In this document: positions 35,806 through 47,582 of the stretch, piece by piece
Numbering within the stretch: position 1 is the first letter of the stretch
How the letters are laid out: each line of letters opens with the position of its first letter
NCBI RefSeq assembly: GCF_000003815.2
Contig: NC_049991.1
Location: forward strand, 11,541,001 to 11,605,000
Reading direction: 5' to 3'
DNA: 64,000 nt
From: Branchiostoma floridae
Taxonomy: Eukaryota > Chordata > Leptocardii > Amphioxiformes > Branchiostomatidae
Translations under genes and position numbers: made by a program
Notes under the pieces: model-generated
The model's database searches: none
What the model saw: only the letters and a program-made list of their open reading frames with translations
Told to the model about the DNA's origin: nothing

Positions 35806-36035
35806 TTATCCATAAATGCTCCTGTTGAAAGGCGACAGTGAGTCCCAATCAGCTTCCCAGTCAGACAGCAGTCTGTATACGCGTCGTGCCTCCGCAATGT
35901 AAAATCTTAAGTAAGGTGAGGTTACTCCTTTGACAAGTTGCCAATGATTCTCATTACCCGTGCGGTTTACTGTGGCGCACAGCTCATTTAGCACCTGCCT
36001 GGCGTGAGATGGTGATACCGGTGGCGCTGCACAGA
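35806..36035 (-). CDS. possible terminal exon of an unidentified gene
   Basis: Minus-strand acceptor ATCTCCTGCTCAG|TCTGTG is followed by an open frame of 76 codons (VCAAPPVSPSHARQVLNELC ... RVYRLLSDWEADWDSLSPFN ...) ending in a stop. The composition looks protein-like, but I recognise no domain. The upstream part would lie beyond the assembly gap. It could equally be chance. Confidence 0.25.
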
Positions 36036-36219
36036 CTGAGCAGGAGATGATTAAAGAGAAGTTTGGCGCAGAGGGAGAACACAAAAACTTTTCAAATGAC
36101 CTTCACCGACTACCTCGCGTATCTGGTGTCTGAATCTCCTACACTCGAATATTTGTGTAATTAGAGCACTGTTCAATATTGTTGACAACATTTGATACAG
36201 CTACTACCTCGTAGCGTGT

Positions 36220-36462
36220 TAGCCTCCATAGCATGCTCTCTATGGCCTTTTTTGGCTCATAGTACACTTTTGCTANNNNNNNNNNNNNNNNNNNNNNNNN
36301 NNNNNNNNNNNNNNNNNNNNNNNNNNNNNNNNNNNNNNNNNNNNNNNNNNNNNNNNNNNNNNNNNNNNNNNNNNNAATCAGCAACCCAGTACAAAAAGCC
36401 ATGGCCAGCAAAAGTGTACTATGAGCTAAAAAAGGCCATAGAGAGCCTGCTATGGAGGCTAG
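36220..36462. mobile_element. inverted-repeat element interrupted by the assembly gap
   Basis: 36220-36275 (TAGCCTCCATAGCATGCTCT...) and 36408-36462 are reverse complements with few mismatches, one arm on each side of the N run. The gap very likely falls in the loop of this foldback structure. Confidence 0.85.
36276..36375. other. assembly gap (100 N)
   Basis: Exactly 100 N, a conventional placeholder of unknown true length. Confidence 0.99.
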
Positions 36463-36582
36463 TAGCGTGTGCAGTTATTATGGACCCTGCCCGTGGTTCA
36501 AGACGTCTTAAGCTCGAATTCCGGCTTTGCAGCACATACTAGTATGTAATGCGCGACACTGGACAGAGCTGCAGTCGCCTAG

Positions 36583-37407
36583 TCCTTATACCCCCCTCAC
36601 ATTATATACGATCTTCGGATGTACTTCGCGGTCGCAGGAAGGTCGGCTGATTTTAATATCTTAAGATGGTCTTGCGTATTTTTCGCCTAAAATCTGTCCC
36701 CCTCAGATATAAGCGAGCCTCGTGCGATCGACGGTGAATAAATCTATGATAATGAACCTCCCATGACCTCTTGCACGCGGACAAGGGAACACAAAACGTT
36801 CCTCAAAAAAGGCAAGAGATCAATAAATGTTGCTTATTTTGTTGTCGGAATCTTTTTTAATGAATAGAATGCGCGGGCATAATAGAAATGACACAAGAAA
36901 GGGAAGTGTGTCACAAAGCCAGCCTACATACTGCCACAGGGGCCACAATGTTAGAATTACCCTCACATTCCGAGAAATTCAATTTTTGTAAACAATCGGA
37001 AGTCGGGTGAACGTCGCCCGAACGTCGCCCGACTAACGGGCATTCGCCATCCGATTGGCGCTCGATGATTAATAACTATGTCTGTGCTCGCCTATCGGTC
37101 TTCAATCGTTGGATTGACACAAGACTATTGACCGATAGCCTTGCGAGGCACGCACGATTTGCACGCACGATATGCGACTCGGTAACGATCTCTACGATCT
37201 CGGAGATCTCCTGCGACTTGTCGCTTATGTTAAGAACGTGTTTCGCTGCACCACGACCGTCGTAAGACTCCTGAAAATTGCCGGCGATCCCTAAAAATCG
37301 CAAGATGATCGTGAGAACACCGGACGTCTTACTCACGAAAATGTCATTTAGAGCTCGTAAACTAGTCTTCCGATCGAATCGCGCCTAATGTGAGGGGGGT
37401 ATAAGGA
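36583..37407. mobile_element. 825-bp non-autonomous DNA transposon with 22-bp perfect ends
   Basis: TCCTTATACCCCCCTCACAT... (36583-36604) is the exact inverse of 37386-37407. Similarity continues more weakly inward (GATxxxCGGA). The interior has a local palindrome built from GTCGCCCG units (about 37003-37035) and no transposase-like frame. The superfamily is undetermined; target duplications are not clear. Confidence 0.9.
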
Positions 37408-38904
37408 TGGGGCGTTTATAGTTTATAGTTCATTGTACATGTCGAAAAGTGCTAGTTGAATTTCACTGCTACAATGGCTGCAAATACTGTGCACATGTGT
37501 AGCTTCTGTCTTCTCCGTCACGAACTTGAGTGAGCTAAACTGGCTCTAGGTCACTTCTACAGCCACTTTTTTTATCTCTCCACACGAAAGTAGAACTCTC
37601 CTTTCAAGTCAAGTCAAACATCCAGTGTCATTTATCTTCGGTAATGCTCTCTTACTGATATGTATGTCGGTTTAGTGGTTTACTTACTGACCATTCTTTT
37701 CACATGTTTGACCCAACATCTGAACCTTTAACGAATTAGGATGGGACAGACGACACGGCGAGTGTCATCACGCACTGTTGATGGGCCTGCCTGCAATACA
37801 ACTCCAGGTTTTACAGCTCAGAAAATGACGTGTGGGCCTCTAACTGTGTAAAAACCACCGTCCACCCAATTACAGAACTGTAAGTACCACGGAGATGCAA
37901 TAAGCGATAGAACATTGCCATTGGAGCAGGTAATTGCCACAGTTTTATGGTCCGACCTTTTGGTCGCTGATCTGAAGAAGGTTCTCCGGTCATTACTGCC
38001 CCTTCGGGCCCCGTACTGTTTAAACACCCTATCGTTACTTTTGTGGCCAATATTTTCTTTCCAACAGGCTGGGCACACCGCAGGTGATTTGTATTCACCA
38101 ACCGGAGCGATGCAAATGTAATGAGATCAACGTTAAGAACGTTATGTCCATCGTCGTGTTGTGAATAGAGAGTAGTCAATAAGCATGAGCTGGGTTTCAA
38201 GTGATATGACCAGGATGCCAGGTTAATGACCTACACTCAACTGTACACTATTCACGATGTGCTTGTCTTCTGGTGACGGTACCGGTGTTTGTTTTTAGAT
38301 TTCCAGATGCTTAATATTCAGATGCTACGGACCAATTCTGTCGCTTGATTATTAGGTCACAGCAAGTAACTTTTATGGATGACATCCATGCGCTCGTTAA
38401 TTTTCGCCTGATTTTAGAAAAAAATATCTTCTTCAGAAATACTAGTATTCAGAAAGACCAAAATGGGTACATAGGCTGTGTTGTAACCCAAGACTTGTTG
38501 TATGTAGAATTGACAGAAGTGAGGTAGCCATAACTGTAGTTGCAAAAGTGAAACTTGCTGGATAGTTGTAACCATGGCACCAATATGGAAACCATGAAGG
38601 TAGCTGTCAACATAGGTCAACATGGTTAGAGTCACTTTCACCATACCAGTACATGTCTTGAATACAGGAATGAATGCCTTGTTGGCTGTGGTACCCTGTT
38701 TTGTCCCTTTAATTCTAGATATAACATTTATGGTGTCTTTTTTTTTTAATTTGCCAATTTTTCTTTTACCCATCTTGTTTTTTCGCATTATCTCATAATT
38801 TTTAAGTCTTCAGAGGAGGTCATTCATAGAATTTACTTGTTGTGGCCTAGCTACCGTGAACATGGAGGCAGTATTTTCAGTTTGTTCGTTTTTCAGATTT
38901 CTTC

Positions 38905-38961
38905 AGCCCGGTAACAAACTTGGACCCGGGCCATACCCGTGCCCAAGTTTGTTCCCGGGCT
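38905..38961. repeat. hairpin, 20-bp arms
   Basis: AGCCCGGTAACAAACTTGGA pairs with CCCAAGTTTGTTCCCGGGCT; 18 of 20 positions match. Confidence 0.85.
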
Positions 38962-39825
38962 GCGTCGTTACCGGAGACTGGCAGGATGCGAAGGTTGCCC
39001 TAACCTGCGTCGACTGTTTTTTTCAGCAGGCTGGCAGTGCGTTGGTACATGACCAAAAGTCAAGACCCTAGGATGGTATGTGTCCTTGAGCGGAGCATGC
39101 GCTGTGTGAAATGGACATGGTTGCGTGGGATTTTATCCAGAAATTCACTCAAAAGATTTCACGGAGATCCTAGCTTTTCTATTGGGGTGTCGGTCAACGA
39201 ACTTCTTTGAAAGGTCAAAACTGCATTGATACAATCATAATAATTATTATCCTTTAATGAATCACGGAACAGTATCAAGAATAATATCAAAATCTTTTGG
39301 AATCTATTGTTCTATGTTGTCTCATATTTTTCCCTTTCAGAGGCCAGTCATGCTGCCCCAAACCTTGCCACAAGTATGCGGGTACAGTTACTAGTGAGTA
39401 TATAGCTTCCTTGGTCAGACAGGCAACGTATACACACAGGGACACATCCAGAACAATACCTCCATTTCTCATGGAGGTAACAATTGACGGCAGCACCTGG
39501 CTAACAACAGGAAAAGTAGTTTTCACAATAAGTACTAGTGTCAAGCCAAACATTACACAATGTATTCCTGAGCTGGCCCATCACCAGACAATGAAGTCCG
39601 AGTAGTTGATGGTATTGACAAATCGATAGGAGCTCCCGGCGTAGTTAAGAGGGAGGCGACTTTGACCGTGGATCCATTCATTAGGCCTGCTGAGTTCCCC
39701 GCGTGACGGTTTACCATTTGAAGACTGTGGGGTGTAATTGGATCCAAGGACCCCCATTGATAACCTGGGCATGTAGTTTAATGTATGGCCTGTACCTGGA
39801 CTTGTTACGGCTTCACTGGACTTAA

Positions 39826-39907
39826 GGGCCGTCTTTACAAACAGCTACTCGCGGGCCGTCTTTACAAACAGCTACAGGTAGATTTCGCCTGAAGTAGCTG
39901 TTTGTAA
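39826..39907. repeat. direct repeat plus hairpin, GTCTTTACAAACAGCTAC
   Basis: GGGCCGTCTTTACAAACAGC starts at 39826 and again at 39852. The inner TTTACAAACAGCTAC (39860-39874) is exactly inverted at 39893-39907. Confidence 0.9.
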
Positions 39908-40218
39908 AGGATACGCTGGAATGAAACGTTGGAAAAGGTAATAAAAAACCCTGACACGTCACCTTATCAAACTCTAGTTGATTTAAAATCTCGCTAACCT
40001 GAAAATCTCATTAACCTAATAATTACTATTCAAGTACCCAAATGATGGTTGTTTTTCTGCAGAAAAGCCATCAAACGTATTTTTCCTCACATTAATCCAG
40101 CACTATGTATGCACAGGGCGCTGTTCCGCTCAATAACGCCGTGTACGATGACGCAGTGCCGACCGCTGGGTTTTGTTGTAATCACGTTATGTGTGCGCAT
40201 GTACTCCACTGTCTGCGC

Positions 40219-41000
40219 TGATGATGAATGTTGTGATTTAGTGGGAACAAGGACATGTCCGGAACGACGCCGTATGGGGATATTTCTAATAAGAAAAAAA
40301 AGAAGAAAATAACCGACACTCCGACAGCCATTCTTTCCATGTGTTCCTTTTTCTACCGGGTGGAAACAGGTTTAGTCTGAAAATGAATTTGTTCTAGTTT
40401 TTGGTTCCACAGAATGCTCAAAACAATATTCTATTGCTACCACAGCAGATCAATATACGATCAAACCACACCATGGTGCCGTCTGTTTCGTTTTCTTTCA
40501 TGTGGGAAGGGATTAGAAGATGCTGTAGTCAGAGAGTCGTTTTCTTCTGGCTCTCGGTTCCAATGAGTACTACAGGAACTAGTGATGAATGCTGTGATTT
40601 AGTAAGAACAAACATATGTCCAGAACAACCCCGTATAGGGATATTCGAAAAAAAAGAAGAAAATATCTGACATCAATTCTTCCTGTGTGTTCCTTTTTCC
40701 CTTGGAAGGAGACTTGCCGTTTGTAAGTTTGAAAGTGAATTTATTCTAGTTTCTGGATGCTCCGAACAATATTTCATAGCTACCACAGCGTACAGCAGAT
40801 CAATATACGATCAAACCTCACCCGGGTGCCGTCTGTTTTGTTTTCCTTCCTGTGGGAAGAGATTAGAGGATGCAGTAGTTAGAGAGCCAGTTTCTTCCAG
40901 CTCTCAGTTCCAATGAATGCTTAAAACAACACTGCATTTCAGCAGATCAATCTTCGATCTAACCATACGCCACACCCCAGGTAGCGTCCCCCACTTCATA
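40219..41000. repeat. tandem repeat, unit about 345-360 bp, two copies and a partial third
   Basis: TGATGAATGTTGTGATTTAG (40222) recurs at 40583 as TGATGAATGCTGTGATTTAG. CAGATCAATATACGATCAAA occurs at about 40446 and 40796, with a worn third copy at about 40944. Both full units keep a short frame reading DECCDLVxTxxCPExxRxGI before a purine-rich AAAGAAGAAAAT run. Confidence 0.85.
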
Positions 41001-41069
41001 AATCACACTCTAACATGATCCATCTCTGTCAGAGCCGCAGCGTGATAGATGACTACCAGTTTTCTTAGG

Positions 41070-41515
41070 AGAACAGGTAGTGCATTACAGGTAACATGGG
41101 GATACTTCAAACCCATGCAGCATGGTTCTATAGGCACGAATCCTTATTTGGCATGTAGTCTTAGGTATCACAACGTTACAGGTAACATGGGAAGTCTTTT
41201 AAAACACCTATGCAGCATGGTTCTATAGGCATCCTTATTCGGAATTTAGTCTTAGGAGAACCGGTGTTACAGCTGCAGGTAACATGGCAAGTCTTTTAAA
41301 ACACCCATGCAGCATGGTTCTATAGACACAAATCCTCTTACTCTTAAGTACTCTCAAATAGTCTTACTAGTCTTACTCTCTAATAGCCTTACTCTTAGGA
41401 GAACAGGTACTATTACAACATTACAGGTAAAACGGGAATACTTAAAACACATGCAGCATGGCTCTATAGGCTAAAACAGGGACACATCCTTATTTGGCAT
41501 ATGGTATCTCAGGTA
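41070..41515. repeat. satellite-like tandem repeat, about 90-150 bp unit, four copies
   Basis: Each copy has TTACAGGTAACATGG, then ATGCAGCATGGTTCTATAGG, then CATCCTTATTTGGCA and usually GTCTTAGGAGAAC. Copies begin near 41086, 41172, 41273 and 41423. Confidence 0.88.
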
Positions 41516-43622
41516 CAATAACAAGATGTATGTTGTTTTGCCTGTGTGTTCTTTTTCTTTCGTCTTCCTCCGCCATGAACCAATCAGAGCTTAAAACTGC
41601 AGTGACGACGGCACTGTCAAAACCCGAGTAAGTGTAACGTGGATAGAAACCAAGCAAATGTAGGGTGGTATTCTTTTTTACGCGCTATTGGGACCAGGTT
41701 AATGGTATAGTATATGGTTAATGACCTCGACAAAAAAGCAAGCAGATGTAAGATGGTCTTTGTTTACTCACACACACTACTATAAGACCAGCTTAATGGT
41801 GTATTATAATTACTGTAATTCCTGATTTTTCAATGTTCACGGTTTTCACGGTGACGGCTGTAACGTGAACTTATCATTACTGATAACAAATAAATCACAG
41901 ACTTTTATTTACATGCATCTGCCCATACCGTGAACATTTAGTTCCAAGAACAAGTCAAATTTTCTCATACCGTGAAAGTTTGGTACCGAGAAGACAAAGT
42001 GAATTACATATTATAATTTCTAATGTCATAGAAGGCCAACGTCAAATCCAAGGTAAAAGAAGACGTGAAGGGATCGACAAAATGAAGAATCTGTCGTTAG
42101 GTATTCCATATTCTGTGTGCTCAGACATTTGTGCAACCTTTCTGACAACGTAAATTTCATAATCAAGGCAACTTTTTTTATTAGCACGCTCGCATCAGTT
42201 TGAGTGTTCCCAGATGATGTCATCCATACATCAAATCAGTATGGCCTCAGAAAAGATCAACTTTCTAGATTACATGTTACGAAATCTAATTGCGCGTAAA
42301 CGAATTAGTGCATTTCGTCTAACTGGTCTATTGATCGAACTCTACATTCAGAGTCCACAAATTAGTCGTGTTTTGTTTTACAAAAAAAATGAGCAGTGGA
42401 TCAAGACCTTCAAACTACAAGCTGGCAAAAGTAGATCTGAGTTTTTCTTCTCTACTCGGGAAACACTGATGAATGGGTACCTGAGATAAGTCGACATTGG
42501 CAAGAAGCAGTTAAAGCGGTGATGGAGAAAGACGTCGCAGATCTAGACGTGTAATGGGAGTTAAAGACAGCGAGTAACCCAGATAAATAATCGACAATGC
42601 ATCTTCCTTACAGTGGCTTCTTCAAACACATTGTAGCTGTAGCTAGAGGAAATGAGAGCCCATAGGTGCTGATTATGGAGAAGTACTTTGGTAACGGTTA
42701 CAGATCCCTGCCAACTAAATTACACATTGATCCCACTTTCCTCACTTCAAAGTTATCTTCGAGTATTTTGTCCATGTGGCTCTTTAGGGCACACAGTATG
42801 TCCCACCCATGCACTTAACATGATGAGTTCCGTAGGATTGAGTGCGGGGTCCCAGAGGACATGTTGAGAGGAAAACATAAATGGGAAACCAGCTGTAGAC
42901 AAATATCAGGTCGCTGCCGAGGTGTAATGATTTCCTGGAGGAGTCAATTTGGAAGTGGCAAAATTGCACACTTATATCGACCAGAGTAAGAGAAACAGGC
43001 GCAGTGGCAAGCGGTATGATTCAATGACAATGTACTCCGCGAATCCGAGTATGGAGGTAACTTGCGGCCATATCCGTTCAACCAAATAAAGTTAAAGTTG
43101 TCCGTGCATCTGTTCAGACACTTAAGGTGGCGCCCATCTACATTTCTGTAACCCTTGGGCCACACATTCGTGCAAGTCACTACAACTGTAGTGCTGGTCC
43201 TCTGGTAGTGATGTGTGTTTAACTACCATACTGTTTCCCAAATGCTGAGTGATAAGCAGAGAAAGCAGCATGTACCATTTTAAAAGTCTTTGGTATGACT
43301 CAGCTGAGGATGAAACACACGACCTACCGAATGCAAGGCGAACATTGCATTCAGCCTAATATATAGTTTTGAACTAATTCACAGTGAATGATAAGATTTA
43401 TGTCTTTCTATATAGAACACCCACCTGTACAAGTCACCGAAGGATATATAGTTAATCCTTCAACATGCCAGGCTGTTGATGATCGAGTTCCCATCACATA
43501 TGACCTACAAAATACAAATGTGCCTGACAATATCTTCGGGCAGAAGAGCAAAGAACAATGGCATGAAACCCTCCAAGACACTTACCATTCAGATTTCCCC
43601 ACCTTTTAAAAGCTCAACGTGT

Positions 43623-44708
43623 CACTAAAGCCCCGGTCACAAAGCGCGTACGATTCCTTGCGATTCCTTCCGATGCGCAGGATAATCGCAGTGCGACGTA
43701 AGTCGGAAGAAAATCGGAAGCAATGGTTTAAGTATATAAAGCCGTGGTCACAAAGCGCGTAGTGCATCGTACGATGAGGTCATAAGAGCGTGCCTGTGTC
43801 AATCGCAGTGAATCATAGTAAATCGGGGAGCGTCGTATGGCGAAAAATAGAGCTGAAATGGATTTTGAACATGTTCAAAATTTCGCTATCGTCGTAAGGT
43901 TTTATTTGCCCCCATAGCAGAGTTCATTACGGCAATTTTTGTCTACTGATGAGGTTATAGATTTATGATTTTTTAGTATGTTGTGATGGTTTCAGTTTTA
44001 CCTGATATTGTCGATATTGACGAAAAGGGGGAATATATCAGTCGCAACTGCCACAGTCGCAACCAGAGAACAGCGCGTCACGCACAGGTGATGCAGACAA
44101 TAGTTTGATCGCTTCATGCACGTGAGTTTATAATTAGATCAAATCTCAGCTCTCGTCGGTCTTGGCACTCTTGGGTCAGTTTACCATAATCGTAATAACC
44201 ATGGGGACAACTCGAACATAAAGGCAGGCTCTATGAGTCGGAAATATATGATATAATGCTTATCATTTGATTTTTGTATGATGGCATCTTTTTGTTGATA
44301 GCATGCGCATATCATGATACGATCTTCGAAAGAGCCTGACACGTAGAGCCGGCAAGCAGGCCGAGATAACCATACCAGTACTCACGCTTGATTTGAACTT
44401 TTGCTTGTAATATTGTTGTCATGGTCTTTTTTTAATTTATTTTTACAGTTACGGATATTATAGGAAGGTATTTAACAGCTACGTCCACATGTTTGTTGGT
44501 TAAAGAAGCACAAAAGCGGTCAGACGGCTATACAGAAGAGACACAAGTGAAAAATCGTGCGACGCTGGAAAAATTTTGAACACCATCCGATGCGTTGCGA
44601 TGGCTTGCGATGCTTACGATTTTGTTGCGATGTACTGCGCTCATCGTACGATATGCGGAATAGTCCATCGCAAGGAATCGTACGCGCTTTGTGACCGGGG
44701 CTTTAGTG
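43623..44708. mobile_element. 1.09-kb DNA transposon with 42-bp perfect inverted ends
   Basis: 43623-43664 (CACTAAAGCCCCGGTCACAA...) is the exact inverse of 44667-44708. Subterminal copies of the same motif occur inside (GTGGTCACAAAGCGCGTA at about 43745, CATCGTACGATG near 43766 and 44643), with several TGCGATG repeats at the right. No transposase-like frame is present, so it is non-autonomous. Perfect ends suggest recent movement. Confidence 0.93.
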
Positions 44709-47270
44709 GACTTCAAATTGATTCCAAGTATGTCGCATCCGACATCAGTTCCTGTTGATGAAACGCTACTTCTATCTATTCTGACGCCAAGGTTTTTCGG
44801 GAAATGACAACGTGAAAAGAAGTATGCTGTAGGGGCGAGACACCGCTCGTACGAGTCAGGGCTTGTTTAAATCCTCCTCCGTCTTCCGTGTTACCTGATA
44901 GCTACAAGGAGCTTTACAAACGTACTTACAATCATCCCACAAGAAAACGATACATCTGCGCTGTCAATACCGCCTTACGTAGAGAATTAGATAAACCAAT
45001 GTAAGCTCTAACTTCCTCAGGTAGACAAGGTGTTAGGCAGGAAAATCCCACCGTATCAAGTATGACTATGTTAAGCTGTATTGCATGTAACCGTATAAAT
45101 CAGGCTGAATTCTTTATTGCGTTAATGGATAATTGGATTATGATTAAATCGCTCACTAAAAGCACGTCAATCAACTTTGTGCCGGTAAACAAGCCCCATC
45201 GCGCATACCAGACATTGTGTGGTGACTGTAGTCTATTTAAGATGCCTTACTCCGCACATTTACTTGCCGGAATTTAAAAAGACATTGTTTTTTTTTTCGA
45301 AACGCATCACTTAAAATGTTCCAGAAGATGTTGTACTAGTACAGGACGACATTGTATTAAATAGATAGGTCGGACTGAAACCTCTGAAATAATCGTCTGT
45401 CTGTGTATACGACACACATCACAAAATATTCTACCGTTCTGGATTATTTCCTCAGCAGAACAACCATTGAATACTTCTAGAACCATTCTTAGAAAGCTAG
45501 AATACTAGAGGCATCTTGAGACATAGCAATTTCCTTTAGCTAGAAAACTCACATATGTCCTGTTCACATGGATGCATATGTTCAACAGTTCAAGTCCGTG
45601 GGAGTTCCATATTTACATCAGATTGGTTTGTTTTTGCGGCCGAAAAGTCGTTTGTTTGGTTCTACAGCTAGGCTGCACAGTACAAGTAAAATACAATTCT
45701 TCTCAGCAAACTCATACGGACTTAATCCACGCACTCGATCGTGCGCCGCTCCCTAACATTGCTCGGACAACTCTTTCCACGGGTACCTGTTAGCACCCGA
45801 CTATAGACGTCGCAGCTGAAAGTAACGATATGAAAAAGGCGGTCTAAAAATCAAAGCTAGATATCAACACATCACAGCCACGTAGATAACTAAAGAATAA
45901 GTAAAACACACTTACTCTGAAGCACAATCCCTGCACCAGCCTTCAGACGGAGCCTTCAGACACAGTCTAGCGCGGCAGAAGATTCCCGCTCCAGTCAAGC
46001 TTACCTCCGGGGGCAATTGACTCGGCAAATGGGAACTCCCATAGCACCCCGCTGCATCGATAAGGAACAGGGTAAGCATTTGCGCCTGCTCAGCTGTGAC
46101 CTCCAGTGAGAATGCCGACAAAACACAGCTTAGATCTTGCATGAACTCGTGATGTAACAAGAGTATGCATGTCAGATGCAATGTAATGGTAAAAGAATGT
46201 AGTAATCTTTTTGATTTCTTATGACCATCTTTCTGCTTGCCTTACACGAGCAATTGCAAGGTTTAACAACCGTTCTATGAACCGTCAACAACAATCTATT
46301 GAGTTGTTTCCTCAGTTCATTCATATGGGTAAAGTCTATACTGACGACATTGTGCAAACATTGCTTTGAAGAACATGAAGGTTAGACATCCAGGTACCTA
46401 TAAAAGCGAGAAAGCAGTTACTTATAGTATATAGTGCAGGTAGACATTTCAGGGTAGCATCTCTGACTCTTGCCATGCGGTATGATAGTAAAAGAAATTA
46501 TTATGATAAATATCTAGATTGAATTGAACTAGTACAGCAAAAGTTCCTATAATTTTATCAGCTCGGAATCTCCATGTAGCTAGCTGTTAATTTAGTTTGA
46601 CATCATCGAACAGAAAGAAACGGCCGCAACGTTTACCAGTGACAGTGATGTTCGTCAGTGACAACATAATATGTGGTGTTTACAACGTGATACATGTCGA
46701 TGTATGGAGCGACAGTAACCAGGAACATCACCGGGGACACATGATTGTGCCCAGCATGCCCCTGTGGACATGGTGGGGGCATTACTGACCATATTTCATA
46801 CTCGCTATCATCCTGTGGCAGATCCTCTCATAACCTGAAGATGACCCAACAGCTCACTATTCACAGTGCCATCAGTGCAATTTCCGCCTTACACATTACC
46901 ATGTAGAAATCAATACAGCATTTGCACATCAGCAGTTTACACGTAATTCCTCCACTTAGGGTAATGGGGAAAGAGTGGTTTTGTGTATTCAGACGTCAAC
47001 ACCCATAAGGCCTTTCCTTGAGACAATGTTAAGAAAACAACTGCTAACAAGGTTTAAGAGATTGGCGGAGGGCAACGTTTAAAATATTCATATTTAGTGG
47101 CCTGGAATTGATTACTGAATGATGTATGATCTGTATACAGGACCTACATGTGTCAGTATTCATTAAACGGGTTGTTTTTTTTCCGTTCCTGCCAAATGCC
47201 GTACTCATCGTGAACACGCGTGCACGGTAGGTTTTTCACACGTTATGTGCCACTAGTACAGTTACATAAA

Positions 47271-47582
47271 GCTAAGAGCACAACCCGTCGTACGTGCAAT
47301 TTGCCCGTACGTTTTTTTGGGAGGCCACGTCCGCCACGTATTTCTGAAAACGTTCAGACTGTACAGGGCAGGCGCGTCGCCCGTACTGGCACGTACTCGC
47401 CCGATGGCACACAAAGTTTTGCCTGCACGTAAAGTTCTACGGCGTGTCTGTGTGCTCCAAAATCCGTCGGATTCCCTGCGAGTTCGGAGGCGGTACTTAC
47501 CACCTACGGATCCCAAAAGATTGCCCACGTTTTGGCACTTAGACAGCAAGTATTTGCAAGTACGGCGAATTGTGCCCTTAGA
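47271..47582. mobile_element. 312-bp inverted-repeat element
   Basis: CTAAGAGCACAACCCGTCGT (47271) pairs with the reverse complement of the right end, CTAAGGGCACAATTCGCCGT. Weaker similarity (GTTATGT...) extends outside both ends. No coding content; MITE-like. Confidence 0.7.

Larger units (their letters stand above)
37408..43622. other. repeat-rich region without a supported gene
   Basis: Contains small hairpins (38905-38961, 39860-39907), the 40.2-41.0 kb tandem repeat and the 41.07-41.51 kb satellite. Open frames at 39297-39605 (+) and 39553-39772 (-) look partly protein-like but overlap and carry no domain I know. Confidence 0.45.

Noticed and set aside
36139-36542. Open frames crossing the N run
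   Set aside because: The frames include unknown bases; the matching ends are the two arms of an inverted repeat, not a protein.
39297-39772. Overlapping protein-like frames on both strands (for example GQSCCPKPCHKYAGTV after a good acceptor)
   Set aside because: The strands contradict each other and a strong GTGAGT inside the plus-strand frame would end the exon after about 47 bases; possibly repeat-derived, but I cannot name it.
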